From positions 380,001 to 420,000 of the forward strand of contig CAJNDS010002212.1 of assembly GCA_905221605.1 (NCBI GenBank): DNA of 40,000 nt. Reading direction: 5' to 3'. The number at the start of each line of letters is the position of its first letter. Position 1 is the first letter of the stretch. Shown here piece by piece: positions 11,701-15,907 of this stretch. The notes beneath the pieces were generated by a model. It was not told where the DNA came from. It saw only the letters and a program-made list of their open reading frames with translations, and made no database searches. Both the position numbers and the translations under genes were made by a program. This DNA comes from Symbiodinium natans. Lineage: Eukaryota; Sar; Dinophyceae; Suessiales; Symbiodiniaceae.

Positions 11701-14421
11701 ACAGTGGGTTCTACCAGCAAGCTGACCTGCAGGTGCCGGGTTTAGGGTTGAGGGTTTAGGGTTTAGGGCCTAGAGTTTAGGGTTTACCGTTCAGGGCTTA
11801 TTGTCTAGACGTTGGTCCTTTTAAAGGTGCCAGGAATGAAAGCGCCGTACTTACGTACGAATCTTGCAACGGACCCATATTCCATTCGGCCATGTAGGGT
11901 TGAGGGTCTTAGAAGTCCAATTTGCAGGTGCTCTGACGAAGCGGCCTCCTTGATGTCGTCCATCTCAGACTCATCCAGCCTGGCTGTGCTGCTTGTATCC
12001 TAAACCCTGAACCCTAAACCCTACACACTAAACCCTAAACCCTAATTCCTCACCTCCCTTCAGAACACTTCGCCCGGGATACCCCACGAGCGCGTTCGGA
12101 TCTTTCTCCTCAAGCCCATGGCATCACACTGACACCTCAACTTCACTCTTGTAGTCGCAGCCTCCCAGAAGGCTTCTGTTGAGGGATTCCAAGCCCCAAC
12201 TTCCTACCCGAAACCCTAGCCCTAAACCCTAAACCCTAAACCCTAAGCCCTAAACCCTAAACCCTAAACCCTAAACCCTCATGCTCCTGGAGCTGGCCCC
12301 CGCCCTGGGGGAGCAACTCATCGATGATGGCCTCATCCTGCAGGAATGTTAGGGTTTAGGGTTTAGGGTTTAGGGTTTAGGTTTTAGGGTTTAGGGTTTA
12401 GGGTTTGAGGCTAATTATAATAAGAGCTTATTGTAGGGTTTTTGGAGGGGTTTGGGGGTTTCGGGGTTTAGGGTCTCGGGTAAGAAGGGCACTTGGGATA
12501 CTCCCCCTTATACTAACAGTCCTTAATAGGCATGAGAGGGTTTAGGGTTTAGGGTTTAGGGTTTAGGGTTTAGGGTTTAGGGTTTAGGGTTTGGGGTTTA
12601 GGGTTTAGGGGTACGATCATCCCTGTTGAGGACTGTTGGTGTGCGGGTGAACCTCCCAAAAGGGCCTCTGGGTTGGTTGCTTTAGGAGGGAGCCTTGAGA
12701 CAACAAAAAGAGGGAAATGGGTACAACTGCGCTACCAAGGATTCCAAGGATAGATCTGAGGGTCAAGTGGTGTGACTTGGCACAACATGGCCAGCACAAA
12801 GGAGGCAGAACTGAAGAATCCAGGAGACTAAAACCCGCGCCCACGTAGAGGAGAGATCCCCCAAGGTAATCTGGGGGGGGTATTTGGTCAAGCCTCATTC
12901 TGGGACCTGCCCCAAAACCCACCCAAACCCCGAACCTTACGCCATCTCAGGTCCCTCTCCGAACCCTAAACCCTCTGGCAAAGCAGCCGTATCAATCCTG
13001 GCCGGAGGAGTCGGATTGATCCTTTGCAGGCGGCTTGTTATGGGTTCGGCTTTCGGGCTTCCGGCTCATAGGTTTACAGGGTTTCGGCGTTTCGGGCGGT
13101 AGGAGATTAGGGGTTGGCGGCCTAGGATTTTTGGGGGTTTCGGGGTTTGGGGGCTTAGGGGTCTCGGGTTTTTGAGGTTTAGGCTTGTGTGGTTGCGCAG
13201 TTTAGAGGGGTTAGGAGGGGCAAAGCGGCGTAAGGTTTGCAAAGCGCAGCGCGCGACTTTGGGCACCCGACTGCAACGGCCTCTGCCTCTGCATCGAACG
13301 CTTTGGCATGGCCTGCACGAGGGTTTAGGGTTGAGGGTTTAGCGGACGGCTGAAATGTACTCCCGAACCCTTGTTTCATCCGATCCCTTCCCCCGAAAGC
13401 TTCCCTTATCTCAGTTAACTAGGGGGGGGGACATGGGTGTAGGGGATCACATGAAACCCCAAACCCTACACCCTGAAATCCTTAAATCTCCAAAGCCCTA
13501 AACCCTAAACCCTAAGAAGCCTCAAACAGTAAAGTGCCGGGGGTGCCAGTCTTCCGCTTCTTCGAATCTGATCCCTCCGCCTGGCAAGCAGACTTCACAC
13601 ACTCCTCTGGTCCTACGCCCTAAATGCCCTAAATGCCCTAAACCCTAAACCTGAAACCCTAAACCCGAAACCCTAAACTGAACTCTTCGGGAGAGCATGC
13701 GTTGTGCCTTGGTCGTGCGCTTCTTCTCCTTGCAAGAGGGTTGAGAGGGCTGAGAGGGCGCAGGGCTGAGGACAAGCCAATGCAAAACCCTAAGGCTCCA
13801 AATAGCCCAAAGTAGGTATTATTTACAGACTTTAGACCCCAATGTAGGTATTATTTGTATACTTGGAGCCAATGCAAAAAGGGACCCTATACCGCCAATG
13901 TGCCACCGTCCCCGGCCCCGCCCGGCCCAAAAGATCCCATCGCCTCGTCCGCACCAGCCTCGAGAGTTTGTTGGCTTGGGTTTCAGGATTTGGTCTCAAA
14001 AGTATACGGTCCCTTTTTGGGTAGTCTAGATTAAAAGGGGCCGCCTTGTCAGAATGTAGAGAAGTGGCCATACAGGGCTTAGGGGTTTAGCCAGCTTCCG
14101 CAATTTTCACGACCCTAAGCCCTAAGCCCTAAGCCCCAAACCCTAAGCCCTAAACCCTAAACCAGCGCCGTCATTTGACAGCGAGCCTGCTTCGTGGCCG
14201 CTGGATCTTCGGCTGCCTTGGCATGGCCTGCACAGGATGAACTAGAAGCCCACTGATCATCCCCGTGAGCCACCTTACCAACCACACTTACTATGTCAAC
14301 AGAGCTTGCAAGTAGGATTTTGGGTTGAGGGTTTCAGTGTGCCCTGAACCCTTGTTTCATTAGATCCCCTCCCCGAAGACATCCTCTGAATATGGTTTAC
14401 GAAGGGAAAACTGGGAGGGGT

Positions 14422-14479
<58 letters not shown>

Positions 14480-15640
14480 CGGGGGTGGAGTGTAGGGGAT
14501 GACACGAAACCCTAAACCCCGAAAACCCTCAAATCCTTAGAGCCCTAAATCCCTAAACCCTAACTCCCTAAGTGCCTGCAACCCTAAATCCCTAAGTGCC
14601 TAAGTACCCTAAACCCTATAGAAGTTATAGAAGCCTTAAGCCGTAAAGCGCCTGAGGAGCCGGTCTTCCGCTTCTCCTGGCAGGCAGACCCCACATCCCC
14701 TTGCTCTGGTCCGACGCCCTAGACGCTAAACCCTAAACTGAGCTGACCCTAAACCCTAAACCCTAAACCCTAAACCCTAAACCCGAAGGGCGGGAGAGCA
14801 TACGTTGTGCCTTGCTCTTCTTCTTCTCCTTGCAAGGGGGGTGTAGAGGGTGCTGGGCTGAGGACAAGCCGCAATGCAAGACGGGACCTCAGGTTATTCC
14901 AAATCAAGGTCGGCGTGAGTCCGCTTCTGCACGCGTACAGAGGGGCACCACTGCAACACCCCATATTCGAGTTGAAAATCAGTCAGACTTCTCACAAAGC
15001 TTTATGGCTTTAGCTCTAGGACTCTCTAGGATATTGGAGCAAATAAGCGATCAGCTGCTCAGACCCCACCACCTTTGGCTCACCCTAGCGGATAGTTTCT
15101 TATCAGCAGGGTAACATGTATATGTATATGTACAGCATACATTTGTATACATATATGTATATATATATATACACAGTCAATGATGTTGTAAGCCATGTGG
15201 TGCAACCTTGGCGAAGTTGGCTGTGGCTCACATGGATGGGGTCGATTTGAATCAGGGTCCCTCTAAACAGCAGCCTGCAGAAAACCCCCCCAAAGCCCTT
15301 CAAGGAACCCCTTCTCCGCGTCTGCGGCCGCGCGTCCTTCTTGCTCTTCTTCTCCTTCTCGTCTTCGCCCTCGTTCTTGGGGGCTGTGCCCTCCTGCTGC
15401 TCCGGCTCCGGCTCCTTCGTTTTGGGAGCCTCCTGCTCAGGGTTGGGAGCACGGTCAAGCTGTGCGCACGCTGAGGCGTAGGCTGTAGGCTACAAGGACC
15501 GAGGTTCGAGAGCAAGCAGATGCAAACTGTTGCTGGCAGCCGGTGAGCAGGCGTCGAGTGGCGTTGCAGGTGGTGCCCACAGGTGCAAGCCAGGCACTGT
15601 CTTAGGTGCTCCTGGTGCTTAGCAACCAGGGCACCCCTTC
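336..15640 (-). CDS. Unrecognised multi-exon gene(s), 3' part of window
   Basis: Downstream of the RAB3GAP1-like stop, about 48 further exons lie on the same strand. I do not recognise a whole-protein family. Visible parts are Lys/Glu-rich basic exons (15309-15432, 14783-14828, 13684-13728), a tandem duplication, acidic DESEMDDIKEAASSEH (11811-11999), a conserved-looking chain 12337-11659, and an EGF-like cysteine exon (6240-6298). Phases agree over many neighbours, for example 12337>12175>11999>11726 and 9776>9673. Gene ends inside this span cannot be fixed because in-frame stops at 15016 and 2715 may be terminal or lie in intron. It may be one very large gene running off the window or several. 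All remain hypothetical. Confidence 0.6.
731..796 (-). CDS. Exon TNRESNTTNSIDTESANRP
   Basis: After GCACAG| it reads TNRESNTTNSIDTESANRP then CA, with donor |GTGTCACAC. Asn/Thr/Ser-rich. Confidence 0.6.
900..943 (-). CDS. Exon ALSLIPTGAAVQSP
   Basis: Between CCTTCAG| and G|GTGCGTG it reads ALSLIPTGAAVQSP. Confidence 0.6.
1185..1378. repeat. Tandem 14-bp TCAAGGGTTTAGGG-type array
   Basis: About 13 units of roughly TCAAGGGTTTAGGG (third to last bases vary). It is a telomere-related higher-order unit. Confidence 0.9.
1380..1628. repeat. About 21-bp minisatellite GGGCCTTGCCCACGAAT
   Basis: About ten units of GGGCCTTGCCCACGAATxTTT. The middle (about 1500-1550) inverts to GTGGGCAATGCCC, so it can form a hairpin. 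Long shadow ORFs here are repeat artefacts. Confidence 0.9.
1790..1851 (-). CDS. Candidate exon LLSNACCRISARKGDSAPE
   Basis: After GTGAAG| it reads LLSNACCRISARKGDSAPE. The donor is not clear. Confidence 0.35.
1993..2084 (-). CDS. Exon LKLLAVMGGSLAQDLLKAHA
   Basis: It is 30 codons: LKLLAVMGGSLAQDLLKA then NNCEIPSFGE. The donor is GAG|GTGCGGG. The acceptor CCTGAG| lies at the edge of a TTTAGGG (plus) array. Confidence 0.75.
2089..2197 (+). repeat. TTTAGGG array
   Basis: About 14 near-perfect units, beginning beside the acceptor of exon 1993-2084. Confidence 0.95.
2352..2429 (-). CDS. Exon ERSCAAAMLQAPPILHKEPW
   Basis: It reads ERSCAAAMLQAPPILHKEP then GTREGA. The acceptor is CATTCAG| and the donor GCT|GTTCAGGG, a repeat variant followed by GTTTAGGG units. 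Another frame gives AQLRRRH. Confidence 0.65.
2540..2585 (-). CDS. Exon DVQAVPGHTATLCRS
   Basis: Between CTCCAAG| and G|GTAATGAG it reads DVQAVPGHTATLCRS. Confidence 0.7.
2736..2800 (-). CDS. Exon FGDLQVIAQASGTAVAILDR
   Basis: After the introner acceptor CTAG| it reads FGDLQVIAQASGTAVAIL then DRM. The donor ATG|GTCCCGG is in phase 0 with the next exon. Unspliced it would reach TAA at 2715. Confidence 0.75.
2801..2930 (-). mobile_element. Introner-like element, GTTCATGG family
   Basis: It is 130 nt between two coding exons. On the minus strand it begins GTTCATGGTGCTG and ends ATGAACCTCCAACTAG|. Confidence 0.7.
2931..3078 (-). CDS. Exon VGRESVRFLNQEDQHPDFIR
   Basis: It is 48 codons: VGRESVRFLNQEDQHPDF, then RLIEKVRMFMHCSGSLC. 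It ends at GG|GTTCATGG, an introner terminus, or at TGTG|GTGATG 22 nt earlier, which fits the next phase better. Confidence 0.75.
3172..3224 (-). CDS. Candidate exon VKMAMSGGLTDTTSRTA
   Basis: After TTGACCAG| it reads VKMAMSGGLTDTTSRTA, with donor GG|GTCTTAGG. Phase does not match the next exon. Confidence 0.45.
3934..4010 (-). CDS. Exon LSALELSLRLGSIFAATCE
   Basis: It reads LSALELSLRLGSIFAATCE then LYRRSG. The acceptor is CGGACAG| and the donor AG|GTAGGTTG. Confidence 0.75.
4086..4178 (+). repeat. TTTAGGG array
   Basis: About 13 units with TGTAGGG and TTTGGGG variants. It borders exon 4208-4261. Confidence 0.95.
4208..4261 (-). CDS. Exon KTINIKTCGVQEKWAKSS
   Basis: After CCTTAG| it reads KTINIKTCGVQEKWAKSS in phase 0. 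The donor TCA|GTGGTG joins in phase to LSALEL. Reading through ends at TAA (4175) formed by a CTAAACC repeat unit. Confidence 0.65.
4580..4655 (+). repeat. CCCTAAA array
   Basis: About ten CCCTAAA units, then CCCTCTG units. Confidence 0.95.
4690..4780 (-). CDS. Exon GQHVYLKPKPEAAVAPTSR
   Basis: After GCGGGAG| it reads GQHVYLKPKPEAAVAPTSR then ARVQLALMS. The donor is C|GTGTGTGG or an earlier |GTCGAGC. Confidence 0.6.
4853..5300. repeat. AT-rich 8-bp array (TAATATAG)n
   Basis: About 450 bp of TAATATAG units with scattered substitutions and some 10-mers. Tyr/Ile/Leu-rich ORFs across it are artefacts. It lies in an intron of gene C. Confidence 0.95.
5458..5670. repeat. AAGCCCC/AAGCCCT array
   Basis: About 28 heptamers AAGCCCC or AAGCCCT, the telomere heptamer CTAAACC with one base changed and amplified. 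A C run (5697-5728) follows. Confidence 0.9.
5697..5728. repeat. Poly-C run
   Basis: About 32 uninterrupted C. On the minus strand it is a G run inside an intron. Confidence 0.9.
5776..5893 (-). CDS. Exon VEVANIRPGFDMLAILGEKL
   Basis: It is 38 codons: VEVANIRPGFDMLAILGE then SSWLKHSNFIANARPPPQ. The acceptor CTGACAG| sits 14 nt after a GTTCATGG-family introner end. The donor is GG|GTGCTGG. Confidence 0.8.
6072..6108 (-). CDS. Short exon PLLGTPSRASTP
   Basis: Between GCTTCAG| and G|GTGGAGGCG it reads PLLGTPSRASTP. Phases fit both neighbours. Confidence 0.6.
6154..6210 (+). repeat. TTTAGGG array
   Basis: Eight perfect units in the intron between exons 6072-6108 and 6240-6298. Confidence 0.95.
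6240..6298 (-). CDS. EGF-like exon: VCKCRKEWSGPECP
   Basis: In the phase set by the upstream exon it reads GMPSQVCKCRKEWSGPECP. CKCRKEWSGPEC fits the EGF signature C-x-C-x(5)-G-x(2)-C, which in known proteins is an extracellular disulfide module. The acceptor is CTTGAG| and the donor CCA|GTGAACC, phase 0 to the next exon. Only half a domain is visible, so this is suggestive. Confidence 0.6.
6446..6549 (+). repeat. CCCTAAA array
   Basis: About 15 perfect units, preceded by TTTAGGG-variant sequence of opposite orientation, so a head-to-head junction. Confidence 0.95.
6584..6638 (-). CDS. Exon VKADNRSDWVPGNITKEP
   Basis: It reads VKADNRSDWVPGNITKEP, phase 0 after GGAGAG|, with donor G|GTGAAGGC. 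It leads in phase 1 into the EGF-like exon. Confidence 0.7.
6669..6802 (-). mobile_element. Introner-like element, GTTCATGG family
   Basis: Full copy with termini GTTCATGATAC and GTGCCATGAACCTCCAAG on the minus strand. Its own acceptor would give TAA, so splicing probably uses TTGGGAGAG| about 30 nt further on (6639). Confidence 0.75.
6803..6859 (-). CDS. Exon RKPTVPEKLQPEALHPYLE between two introners
   Basis: It is 19 codons in phase 0. The acceptor comes from the GTAGCC-family end (CCAAG|) and the donor from the GTTCATGG-family end (TTGGAG|GTTCATG). Precise flanking by two elements makes it a clean case. Confidence 0.8.
6860..6970 (-). mobile_element. Introner-like element, GTAGCC family, forming an intron
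   Basis: It is 111 nt. On the minus strand it starts GTAGCCCAGTGGTGCCC and ends GGGCTACCAAG|. The inverted termini supply GT and AG exactly at the exon edge. Confidence 0.75.
6971..6982 (-). CDS. Possible 12-nt microexon EEDL
   Basis: Between AGGTAG| and TTG|GTAGCC, phase 0 on both sides. It is too short to trust. Confidence 0.25.
6988..7109. repeat. CCCCCTAGA/CCCCTAAA degenerate array
   Basis: 9-mers CCCCCTAGA pass into CCCCTAAA and CCCTAAA. On the minus strand this is the intron after exon 7110-7207. Confidence 0.9.
7110..7207 (-). CDS. Exon GGAGDCWSACGGATGKPLAL
   Basis: It reads GGAGDCWSACGGATGKPLA then EEALRTPTVPEG. The frame is fixed by its end RTPTVPE, a partial copy of RKPTVPE at 6803-6859. 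The donor is GGG|GTTTAGGGG. Confidence 0.65.
7397..7499 (-). CDS. Exon AFGVSAVGTKLESGFQVVV
   Basis: It reads AFGVSAVGTKLESGFQVVV then ARVQSDEAICKC. The acceptor is ACCCAG| and the donor |GTGTAGAGG, or an earlier CAG|GTCGTGG. Confidence 0.7.
7598..7656 (+). repeat. CCCTAAA array
   Basis: Eight units in the intron before exon 7397-7499. Confidence 0.95.
7680..7749 (-). CDS. Exon DRDMLKQLAATVGGYEAARD
   Basis: It reads DRDMLKQLAATVGGYEAA then RDRVQ. The acceptor is CTGACAG| and the donor G|GTTCAC. Phase 1 fits the next exon through an E codon. Confidence 0.75.
7889..7963 (-). CDS. Exon MPSPEDSPEMGAAAHG (two frames open)
   Basis: After CTGCAAG| it reads MPSPEDSPEMGAAAHG in phase 0 or CPHQRTLLKWEPQPTDRR in phase 2, which fits upstream. 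The donor is |GTGTCAG or |GTCTTG. The acceptor lies beside a TTTAGGG (plus) array. Confidence 0.55.
7972..8045 (+). repeat. TTTAGGG array
   Basis: About ten perfect units immediately next to the acceptor of exon 7889-7963. Confidence 0.95.
8149..8234 (-). CDS. Exon ILPGIVVDATRRHSFMNPG
   Basis: It reads ILPGIVVDATRRHSFMNPG then TMLLQFFQ with high third-position GC. The acceptor is CATGAG| and the donor GG|GTCCATG. Confidence 0.75.
8676..9178. repeat. AT-rich 8-bp array (TAATAATG)n
   Basis: About 500 bp of TAATAATG units with indels. The flanks 8330-8676 are AT-rich and non-coding. No exon is seen from 8235 to 9318. Confidence 0.95.
9319..9364 (-). CDS. Exon RRRAELLINKLLQAK
   Basis: After CATCTGAG| it reads RRRAELLINKLLQAK. 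An apparent GA donor (AAG|GAAACAGG) joins in phase to ILPGIVVD. The plus strand has a rival exon (ELVDEKLGTPTPQMGE). Confidence 0.55.
9430..9600. repeat. Degenerate CCCTAAAA/CCCTTAAA array
   Basis: Mixed 7- and 8-mers related to CCCTAAA, part of the intron before exon 9319-9364. Confidence 0.85.
9629..9673 (-). CDS. Exon ATVEAASPTAILPQH
   Basis: It is 15 codons in phase 0, with acceptor GGTGCAG| and donor CAT|GTGTCAG. Confidence 0.75.
9674..9723 (-). repeat. Telomere-repeat intron, 50 nt
   Basis: On the minus strand this intron is five GTTTAGG-type units from the donor, then GCTTTGCCGGTGCAG|. It is nearly nothing but telomere-type repeat plus an acceptor. Confidence 0.8.
9724..9776 (-). CDS. 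Exon FLSIELKGTYKKPFSAR
   Basis: It reads FLSIELKGTYKKPFSAR and ends AGG|GTTTAGGG. The next exon ATVEAASP joins in phase 0 across a 50-nt repeat intron. Confidence 0.8.
10036..10116 (-). CDS. Exon KSCQEACVADARIDVPSFQ
   Basis: It reads KSCQEACVADARIDVPSFQ then HPLPT with very high third-position GC. The acceptor is GATGCAG|. A GC donor (G|GCTTAGGG) fits the next phase. A GTTTGGGG donor 7 nt on is the alternative. Confidence 0.7.
10448..10530 (+). repeat. CCCTAAA array
   Basis: About 12 units. Its first unit on the minus strand is the donor of exon 10527-10626. Confidence 0.95.
10527..10626 (-). CDS. Exon DRGRYEGPSWATALAPILD
   Basis: It is 32 codons: DRGRYEGPSWATALAPILD then AFLKSRSFFSL. The acceptor is ACCGCAG|. 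The donor GG|GTTTAGGG starts a run of about 12 repeats. Confidence 0.7.
10643..10765 (+). repeat. TTTAGGG array
   Basis: About 17 perfect units, just upstream of exon 10527-10626 on the minus strand. That exon is therefore flanked by arrays of opposite orientation. Confidence 0.95.
10850..10886 (-). CDS. Microexon HKLFVEQESSLN
   Basis: The acceptor is AGGGTTTAG|, a repeat unit at the intron end. The donor is C|GTAAGAG. Phase 1 fits the next exon. Confidence 0.7.
10965..11030 (-). CDS. Exon KSVHGDCQADYLHSKMGQ
   Basis: It is 22 codons: KSVHGDCQADYLHSKMGQ then TPGV. The acceptor is GGCTTAG| and the donor GTG|GTGTAGGG, a repeat variant. Confidence 0.65.
11181..11259 (-). CDS. Exon with two open frames
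   Basis: After TTTTGCAG|, phase 0 reads DYSPEVVAVVPLQGDQAM. Phase 2, consistent with both neighbours, reads TTHLKLSPSCPSKGIRQWG. The donor is |GTCTATTGC. Confidence 0.6.
11659..11726 (-). CDS. Exon VSLLVEPTVLAQVPIVGLEE
   Basis: It reads VSLLVEPTVLAQVPIVGL then EEPT. The acceptor is CCTGCAG| and the donor GG|GTTTCGGGG, a telomere-variant. Confidence 0.75.
11811..11999 (-). CDS. Exon DTSSTARLDESEMDDIKEAA
   Basis: The acceptor is GGGTTTAG|, directly the end of a telomere repeat. It reads DTSSTARLDESEMDDIK, then SEHLQIGLLRPSTLHG, and closes KYGAFIPGTFKRTN. The phase-consistent donor is AAC|GTCTAG. A textbook donor |GTAAGTAC at 11854 would end it at 11855. Confidence 0.8.
12069..12175 (-). CDS. 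Exon AFWEAATTRVKLRCQCDAM
   Basis: It is 35 codons: AFWEAATTRVKLRCQCDAM then RRKIRTRSWGIPGE. The acceptor is CAACAG| and the donor GAA|GTGTTC. Phases agree on both sides. Confidence 0.75.
12277..12337 (-). CDS. Exon DEAIIDELLPQGGGQLQEHE
   Basis: It reads DEAIIDELLPQGGGQLQEHE, between TCCTGCAG| and G|GTTTAGGG. Phase 1 joins the next exon through an E codon. The plus strand is also open but lacks sites. Confidence 0.75.
12351..12415 (+). repeat. TTTAGGG array
   Basis: About nine units, upstream of exon 12277-12337 on the minus strand. Confidence 0.95.
12537..12612 (+). repeat. TTTAGGG array
   Basis: About ten units beside a one-ended copy of the TTATACTAACAG palindromic element. Confidence 0.95.
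12660..12735 (-). mobile_element. Partial introner-like element, GTAGCC family
   Basis: It shares GGTTGGTTGCTTTA, AGGGAAATGGGTAC and the end CGCTACCAAGG with the 6860-6970 copy. The far end is diverged. Confidence 0.5.
12736..12810 (-). CDS. Candidate exon before GTAGCG introner
   Basis: It reads LPPLCWPCCAKSHHLTLR then SILGIL in the phase that joins the exon before. It ends G|GTAGCGC, an introner-family terminus. Third-position GC is moderate. Confidence 0.4.
12835..12870 (-). CDS. Short exon YLGGSLLYVGA
   Basis: After CCCCCCAG|, phase 1 (matching upstream) reads YLGGSLLYVGA, with donor G|GTTTTAG. Phase 0 reads ITLGDLSSTWAR. Confidence 0.5.
12972..13021 (-). CDS. Exon INPTPPARIDTAALPE
   Basis: Acceptor TGCAAAG| and donor G|GTTTAGGG. 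It reads INPTPPARIDTAALPE. Confidence 0.65.
13267..13312 (-). CDS. Exon HAKAFDAEAEAVAV (duplicate A)
   Basis: It reads HAKAFDAEAEAVAV after GTGCAG|GC, with donor GG|GTGCCC. Two synonymous differences from its twin support this frame. Confidence 0.6.
13528..13619 (-). CDS. Exon GVGPEECVKSACQ...KRKTG (duplicate A)
   Basis: It starts at CATTTAG| and reads GVGPEECVKSACQAEGS then KKRKTGTPGTL. The donor is CT|GTTTGAGG. Against its twin it differs by an in-frame insertion of six codons. Confidence 0.7.
13684..13728 (-). CDS. Exon EKKRTTKAQRMLSRR (duplicate A)
   Basis: It is 15 codons in phase 0, with acceptor TTGCAAG| and donor AGA|GTTCAG. It joins the next exon in phase. Confidence 0.75.
13907..13958 (-). 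CDS. Exon AGADEAMGSFGPGGAGD
   Basis: Between CTCGAG| and G|GTGGCAC it reads AGADEAMGSFGPGGAGD, Gly/Ala-rich. It has no counterpart in the other duplicate. Confidence 0.6.
14183..14227 (-). CDS. Exon HAKAAEDPAATKQA (duplicate B)
   Basis: After GTGCAG|GC it reads HAKAAEDPAATKQA. The donor is GC (C|GCTGTC), uncertain. It is the twin of 13267-13312. Confidence 0.55.
14418..14476. repeat. Poly-G run, about 58 nt
   Basis: A nearly uninterrupted G run, the longest in the window, lying in an intron of the duplicated block. Confidence 0.9.
14642..14718 (-). CDS. Exon GVGPEQGDVGSACQEKRKTG (duplicate B)
   Basis: Acceptor GTCTAG|. It reads GVGPEQGDVGSACQEKRK then TGSSGAL. A GC donor (CG|GCTTAAGG) or a later GTTTAGGG is possible. 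It is the twin of 13528-13619. Confidence 0.65.
14783..14828 (-). CDS. Exon EKKKSKAQRMLSRPS (duplicate B)
   Basis: It reads EKKKSKAQRMLSRPS after TTGCAAG|, with donor G|GTTTAGGG. Its twin is EKKRTTKAQRMLSRR (13684-13728). Arg codon differences are synonymous. Confidence 0.75.
14894..14926 (-). CDS. Candidate short exon, weak
   Basis: After GTGCAG| it reads KRTHADLDLE then TAA. Another frame reads SGLTPTLIWNNLRSRLA further on. It is not conserved in the duplicated copy near 13770. Confidence 0.25.
   Translation of the reverse strand, partial: KRTHADLDLE
15016..15084 (-). CDS. Exon GEPKVVGSEQLIAYLLQ, stop or splice
   Basis: It reads GEPKVVGSEQLIAYLLQYP then RES before TAG at 15016. The acceptor is CCGCTAG|. 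No GT donor inside, so it may be terminal or use GA (AGA|GAGTCC). Confidence 0.5.
   Translation of the reverse strand, partial: GEPKVVGSEQLIAYLLQYPRES
15309..15432 (-). CDS. Lys/Glu/Pro-rich exon (gene C)
   Basis: It is 41 codons: EAPKTKEPEPEQQEGTAP and EDEKEKKSKKDARPQTRRR. The acceptor is GAGCAG| and the donor G|GTTCCTTG. A disordered charged linker. Confidence 0.75.
15528..15640 (-). CDS. Candidate exon RGALVAKHQEHLRQCLACT
   Basis: After TTGTGCAG| it reads RGALVAKHQEHLRQCLACT then HRLPAT, with donor |GTTTGC. Cys/His-rich. The 3' edge is uncertain. Confidence 0.45.
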
Positions 15641-15689
15641 CTGCACAATGCGTGCGGCTACAGCTTCACCTTGGCATGGGACGTCGCGA

Positions 15690-15835
15690 GTTCTGAAAGT
15701 CCTTTCTGTTGCACAGCTACCACGCGCTGCTGGTGGCAGGTCCTCTCTCTCCCCCTGGTAATGTTTCCCCGATGCTCGAGGGGAAGATGGCCCCCGGAGC
15801 TCGTGGAAGGAACTTGGGCTTCAGAAATAGAAAGA
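15690..15835 (-). other. Open stretch after the gene B stop
   Basis: Two frames stay open: PKFLPRAPGAIFPSSIG and PSSFHELRGPSSPRASG. It could be 3'-UTR or a first exon of the next gene. No decision. Confidence 0.3.
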
Positions 15836-15853
15836 GCCCAAGCGGTCAGCGGG

Positions 15854-15907
15854 CTACCCGTAGGAGAGCCCTCGCACCATTGCCAGGCGCACGTGGTTCT
15901 CCCGAAC
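15854..15907 (-). CDS. RAB3GAP1: RAB3GAP1-like terminal exon, stop TAG
   Basis: It reads VRENHVRLAMVRGLSYG then TAG, matching the family end (KEDFRLAGAFSSD). Phase 0 after CATGCAG|. Splicing at GG|GTAGCC is possible but not needed. Confidence 0.85.
   Translation of the reverse strand, partial: VRENHVRLAMVRGLSYG

Larger units (their letters stand above)
13240..14880. repeat. Tandem duplication of about 1 kb with paired exons
   Basis: Segment 13267-13770 and segment 14183-14880 are diverged copies in the same order: HAKA exon, AACCCTTGTTTCAT segment, ...KRKTG exon and EKK...AQRMLSR exon. The G run at 14418-14476 lies at the site of a short G run at 13422-13431. Exon differences include synonymous changes and in-frame indels. 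Confidence 0.85.

Noticed and set aside
14296-14505. Poly-proline ORF
   Set aside because: It comes from the long G run at 14418-14476.
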